From Desulfobacteraceae bacterium (GTDB lineage: Bacteria; Desulfobacterota; Desulfobacteria; Desulfobacterales; SURF-15): DNA of 16,848 nt. Made by a program: the position numbers and the translations under genes. Location: positions 1 through 16,848 of the forward strand of contig QZKK01000104.1 of the NCBI GenBank assembly GCA_003599475.1. The letters run 5' to 3'. Under the pieces are notes generated by a model. That model made no database searches. It saw only the letters and a list, made by a program, of their open reading frames with translations, and was not told the DNA's origin. The first letter of the stretch is position 1, and each line of letters opens with the position of its first letter. Below are positions 14,301 through 16,848 of this stretch, piece by piece.

Positions 14301-15170
14301 ATGAAACGCTTTCCGCAATCCCTGTTTTGGATGGTCCTGATCGCCGGTTCGATGATCTTCCTGTACGCCGGAGGCTCCCGCGCTTCCGACACGATCAAAG
14401 TGGGAGTGATGTACAGCATTACCGGAACCGGATCTGCCGTGGGTAAAATTCAGGTGGAGGGTGCAAAACTGGCTGTTAAACAGGTCAACGAGAAAGGCGG
14501 GCTTACGATCGGGGGCAAGAAACTGCAGGTCGAAGCCGTGATTCGGGACGATGAAACAAAGCCGGATGTGGCGGTGCGAAGACTCCGGGAATACCTAAAC
14601 GACGGCGTCAACGTGCTTGTGGCCGGAACCTTCGCCCATGTCAGCGCGGCCCTGAACGAGCAGGTCAAAGGGGGCCAGGCTTATGTAATGGTCACAAACG
14701 GAATTCAGGAAAAGACATTCGAAAAGGCCGAGAAAGCTCCCTATTATCTTTCTTCGCTGGGTGCAGTGGACGGTATCGGCAGGATGTGCGGGGACTATGT
14801 GGCAAAAACCTACAAACCCAAGCACGTCATGCTCTTTCTTCCGGATTATGCCTACGGGCACGGTGCCGCCAAGGGAGCCCATAAGGTATTTAAGGAAAAA
14901 TATCCCCAGATCAAGGTGAGCGAGACCTGGTCTCCGGTGGGAACACCCGATTTCGCTTCCTATATCATCAAGATCAAGGAAACCAAACCGGATGTGGTGA
15001 TGATGGGGCACTGGGGAAACGACGCCATCAACGCCTTGAAACAGGTGTATGAACTGGGATTGAGAAAAGAATCCAAGATTTTTTTCAATTCGATCGGTCT
15101 CGTGGAAAGGAGCTTGACCGAAGGTCCCATGAAGACGACCACGGTGTCCGGGTCTACATGGACGTCATAG
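14301..15170 (+). pseudogene. LivJ-type branched-chain amino acid binding protein, 3' end missing
   Basis: Periplasmic receptor of a HAAT-family ABC importer (type I fold, Peripla_BP_6). It starts with a normal Sec signal peptide (MKRFPQSLFW..., cleavage near ASD at residue 30). The first lobe begins TIKVGVMYSITGTGSAVGKI (31-50). GTFAHVSAALNEQ near 113 and MLFLPDYAYGHGAAKGAHKV near 175 are typical of the family, as is VGTPDFASYIIKIKETKPDV. Homology stops at about residue 276 (LTEGPM). The next 13 codons are antisense aminotransferase sequence, then TAG. Complete members have roughly 380-420 residues, so about a quarter, including the last part of the second lobe, is missing. No permease or ATPase genes remain nearby. 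As drawn the product would not fold properly. Confidence 0.85.
15128..15136. other. Breakpoint joining two truncated genes tail-to-tail
   Basis: Left of here the plus strand encodes the substrate-binding protein; right of here the minus strand encodes an aminotransferase. Each loses its recognisable sequence within a few bases of 15130-15134. No target-site duplication, terminal repeat or transposase is visible. It may be a deletion or inversion endpoint or an assembly chimera. Confidence 0.75.
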
Positions 15171-15433
15171 TTTTTGCGGTAGTGGTCCGCGATCGCGTGG
15201 CGCAGCTCATATATGCCGACGCTGGACGTGTAATGAGTCTTGCCTGCTTTGAGGGCCTCGACCCCCGCCTGGATGATGTTGGGCGGCGTGTCGAAGTCAG
15301 GTTCGCCGACTTCCAGATGAATCACCTCCCGGCCGTCGCGAGCCATGTCCATGGCTCGTTCCAGAACGTCCATCACGAGAAAGGGCGGAATTTCTAAAGA
15401 TCGTGTCGATATCGCACGTTCAACAGGCTGCAT
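15131..15433 (-). pseudogene. Class I PLP-dependent aminotransferase, N-terminal fragment
   Basis: From an ATG at 15433, with GGAG shortly upstream, about 100 residues match the start of aspartate-type aminotransferases (AAT-I fold). MDVLERAMDMARDGREVIHL (21-40) is followed by the diagnostic VGEPDFDTPPNI (42-53), THYTSSVGIYELRHAIADHY (66-85) and VHVDPDTVVV (91-100). There homology ends. The PLP-binding lysine and some 280-290 further residues are absent. The frame runs on into antisense of the neighbouring gene, but those residues are unrelated. A good promoter precedes it, so the intact gene was probably expressed at its original locus. Confidence 0.87.
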
Positions 15434-15472
15434 GAGGATTCTCCAACGGGTACGATCGATTACGAAGCCCTT

Positions 15473-15502
15473 ATTATAGTGGAGCGGCACCGCGAGGTCC
15501 AA
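15473..15502 (-). promoter_or_regulatory. Sigma70 promoter of the aminotransferase fragment
   Basis: On the minus strand TTGGAC (15502-15497), an 18-base spacer and a perfect TATAAT (15478-15473) precede the ATG at 15433 by about 40 bases. This is the strongest promoter match I found in the window. Confidence 0.55.
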
Positions 15503-15639
15503 ACTTCTCGTTGATTTTCAGGCCTTGCCCTGATAGAATACCGCAACTGCTAGAAAAGCCTTTACTTTTGAGGCGGGGCGTGATTTTCGCACAGGCCGTG
15601 ACCACTGGAATTCCGGTCGAGATCGTCTCGCGGCGGAGC

Positions 15640-16704
15640 ATGGCGCTCGCCTTGGCTGCCGTGGTGTGCGCGGTCGTCTGCTTACCTTCCTTGGGTTTGT
15701 GCGAGACTTATGGCTTCAAGGACGAACGCGGGGCTTTCGCTCCCAAGGTTACGGTGACCGTCGGCAACCGGGAAATCCTCATCAAGAAGACCAATCCTGG
15801 GGACAAGTTCACCATATCGCTCACGATCAATAAAAGAAATCGGCCGCTCGTCAGCAATGTGACATCTCTGAAGCTCCAATGGATCAACCTTCAGAATCAG
15901 GCCGGCCGGCCGGTACCGTTCACGGATAGGCAGCATTACGACTACAGGACGCTCACCTACAAGGAGGCCATGACCAGGTCTCTTGCGGTCAAGATCCTTG
16001 ACGAATCCACGCGTGACCTTTTTACCGGTAAGGAATTCAGCGACCTCTTCTCACTTAAGATCGATGATCGCGAGGTGATCTCTTCGGATACGTTCGAGGA
16101 GAAGGACCGCACGGTAAAGCTGGGCGAGGGTCGCGACCTTTTAATCGATGTGAACAAGGACTCTATCGCCTTCACAGAGGAAAACTTCAAGCATGGGCAG
16201 ACCATCGACGTAGTCAATCGTTCCGAACACAGTCAGATTATGGGCGTGGAACTGCAGGAAAAGGGGTGGTTTTTACCCAAGATCATTCACAAGCGAGATC
16301 AGACAACCATTCCCCAGAAGACCTGGGATCGATTCACTGTTGACGCCGGTTCAGGGTTCTCGATCATTCTTGTTCCGACCCAGCATGACCTCAATCAACT
16401 GGCCGCGCTCGACGGAACTGAGGTCGTAATCAAGGTGTGGGATGGCAACACCGTACGTGAAACACGTCGAATCCCCATCCATGTGTCGAGGGAACTAATA
16501 GCTGCGGTAAGTGAATCCGCTTCCGCTGCACCGCCTGCCAATCGGACCCAGCGCCGGGAACCGCAGCCTTCTCCTCAAACTCGCCCGACGGAGACGGCGC
16601 CGCGGGCATTCGCCTGTGTGCCGAGCCGAGCGAAGCAGAGGAGGCAGCTTCAACGGAGGGGCTTCGAGCTGCACTTGGCCCGAGGTTCGACCTCAGGGGT
16701 GTGA
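15640..16704 (+). CDS. Exported protein of unknown fold with proline/arginine-rich tail
   Basis: From ATG 15640 the protein has 354 residues. A Sec signal peptide (MALALAAVVCAVVCLPSLGLC) is followed by a beta-rich mature domain beginning YGFKDERGAFAP. About residues 30-190 look like one sandwich-like unit, and 190-290 (IDVVNRSEHSQIMGVELQE ... GSGFSIILVPTQ) like a second, perhaps cupredoxin-like. No copper ligand set or catalytic motif is certain. The last 60 residues are rich in P, R, Q and T and look like poor coding sequence; a frameshift near 16540 or a natural disordered tail could explain this. The frame is open upstream to 15511, and a GTG at 15580 after GAGGCGGGG is an alternative start. 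It is divergent from the aminotransferase fragment and on the foreign side of the breakpoint. Confidence 0.65.
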   Translation: MALALAAVVCAVVCLPSLGLCETYGFKDERGAFAPKVTVTVGNREILIKKTNPGDKFTISLTINKRNRPLVSNVTSLKLQWINLQNQAGRPVPFTDRQHYDYRTLTYKEAMTRSLAVKILDESTRDLFTGKEFSDLFSLKIDDREVISSDTFEEKDRTVKLGEGRDLLIDVNKDSIAFTEENFKHGQTIDVVNRSEHSQIMGVELQEKGWFLPKIIHKRDQTTIPQKTWDRFTVDAGSGFSIILVPTQHDLNQLAALDGTEVVIKVWDGNTVRETRRIPIHVSRELIAAVSESASAAPPANRTQRREPQPSPQTRPTETAPRAFACVPSRAKQRRQLQRRGFELHLARGSTSGV

Positions 16705-16848
16705 ACCGGAGGCGGCCATTACCGAGCGCAGCCGCGTCTGAACGCAAGGACAGGTAGGCGGCCTGTGCGCTCCAGGGTCCTTATAGTGCCGGGCCTTGCC
16801 TGAGTTCAGTCCGCGCAGACAACAGCCCGGAGCGGTCCGCGGACTGGC
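16705..16848. other. Right edge without recognisable gene
   Basis: I see no supported gene in these 144 GC-rich bases. No ribosome site with a following frame, no strong terminator and no repeat were found before the window ends. Confidence 0.4.

Noticed and set aside
14960..15134. Continuation of the aminotransferase frame to 14960
   Set aside because: These codons are antisense of the substrate-binding gene; aminotransferase homology ends at about 15134.
15158..15397. Plus-strand frame after the breakpoint
   Set aside because: Antisense of the clear aminotransferase fragment; no ribosome site.

Overview
The window looks like part of a Desulfobacterota (delta-proteobacterial, probably anaerobic) chromosome or metagenomic contig. 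This is inferred from gene families, mixed high-GC codon use and intergenic repeat styles; no marker gene fixes the taxon. No rRNA, tRNA, CRISPR array or complete insertion sequence was seen.

Left part (1-5857). After a repeat-bearing edge come a small duplicated zinc-ribbon protein and a DHA2-type MFS exporter. A 144-base inverted-repeat structure separates the exporter from a convergent NADH pyrophosphatase (nudC). Divergent from nudC is a canonical ubiG methyltransferase. Next is a three-gene set on the plus strand: a secreted protein, a two-repeat protein of unknown function, and an orphan PqqD-type peptide chaperone.

Centre (5875-11650, minus strand). A probable five-gene operon reads, in transcription order: membrane-bound HAMP/PP2C phosphatase (SpoIIE type), a very long ABC exporter, a cyclic-nucleotide-binding-domain protein, an RsbW-like anti-sigma kinase and a STAS anti-anti-sigma protein. 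This is a complete partner-switching set (phosphatase, kinase, antagonist) wrapped around an exporter whose ATPase domain carries an insert of about 245 residues. The insert looks like repeated, degenerate copies of the Q-loop/helical segment. A 21-codon hydrophobic ORF lies in frame just upstream of the phosphatase, separated from it by one TGA. This operon is the best candidate for an undescribed system here.

Right part (11700-16848). A possibly leaderless SAM methyltransferase is followed by a minus-strand GNAT acetyltransferase and a GntR/FadR-type regulator. A perfect 20-base palindrome lies upstream of the regulator. A divergent LivJ-type substrate-binding gene starts normally but is cut off at about base 15130. 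There it is joined tail-to-tail to the N-terminal third of a minus-strand class I aminotransferase. This is a real rearrangement or an assembly chimera, so everything right of about 15130 may come from another locus or organism. The last gene encodes an exported protein of unknown fold.
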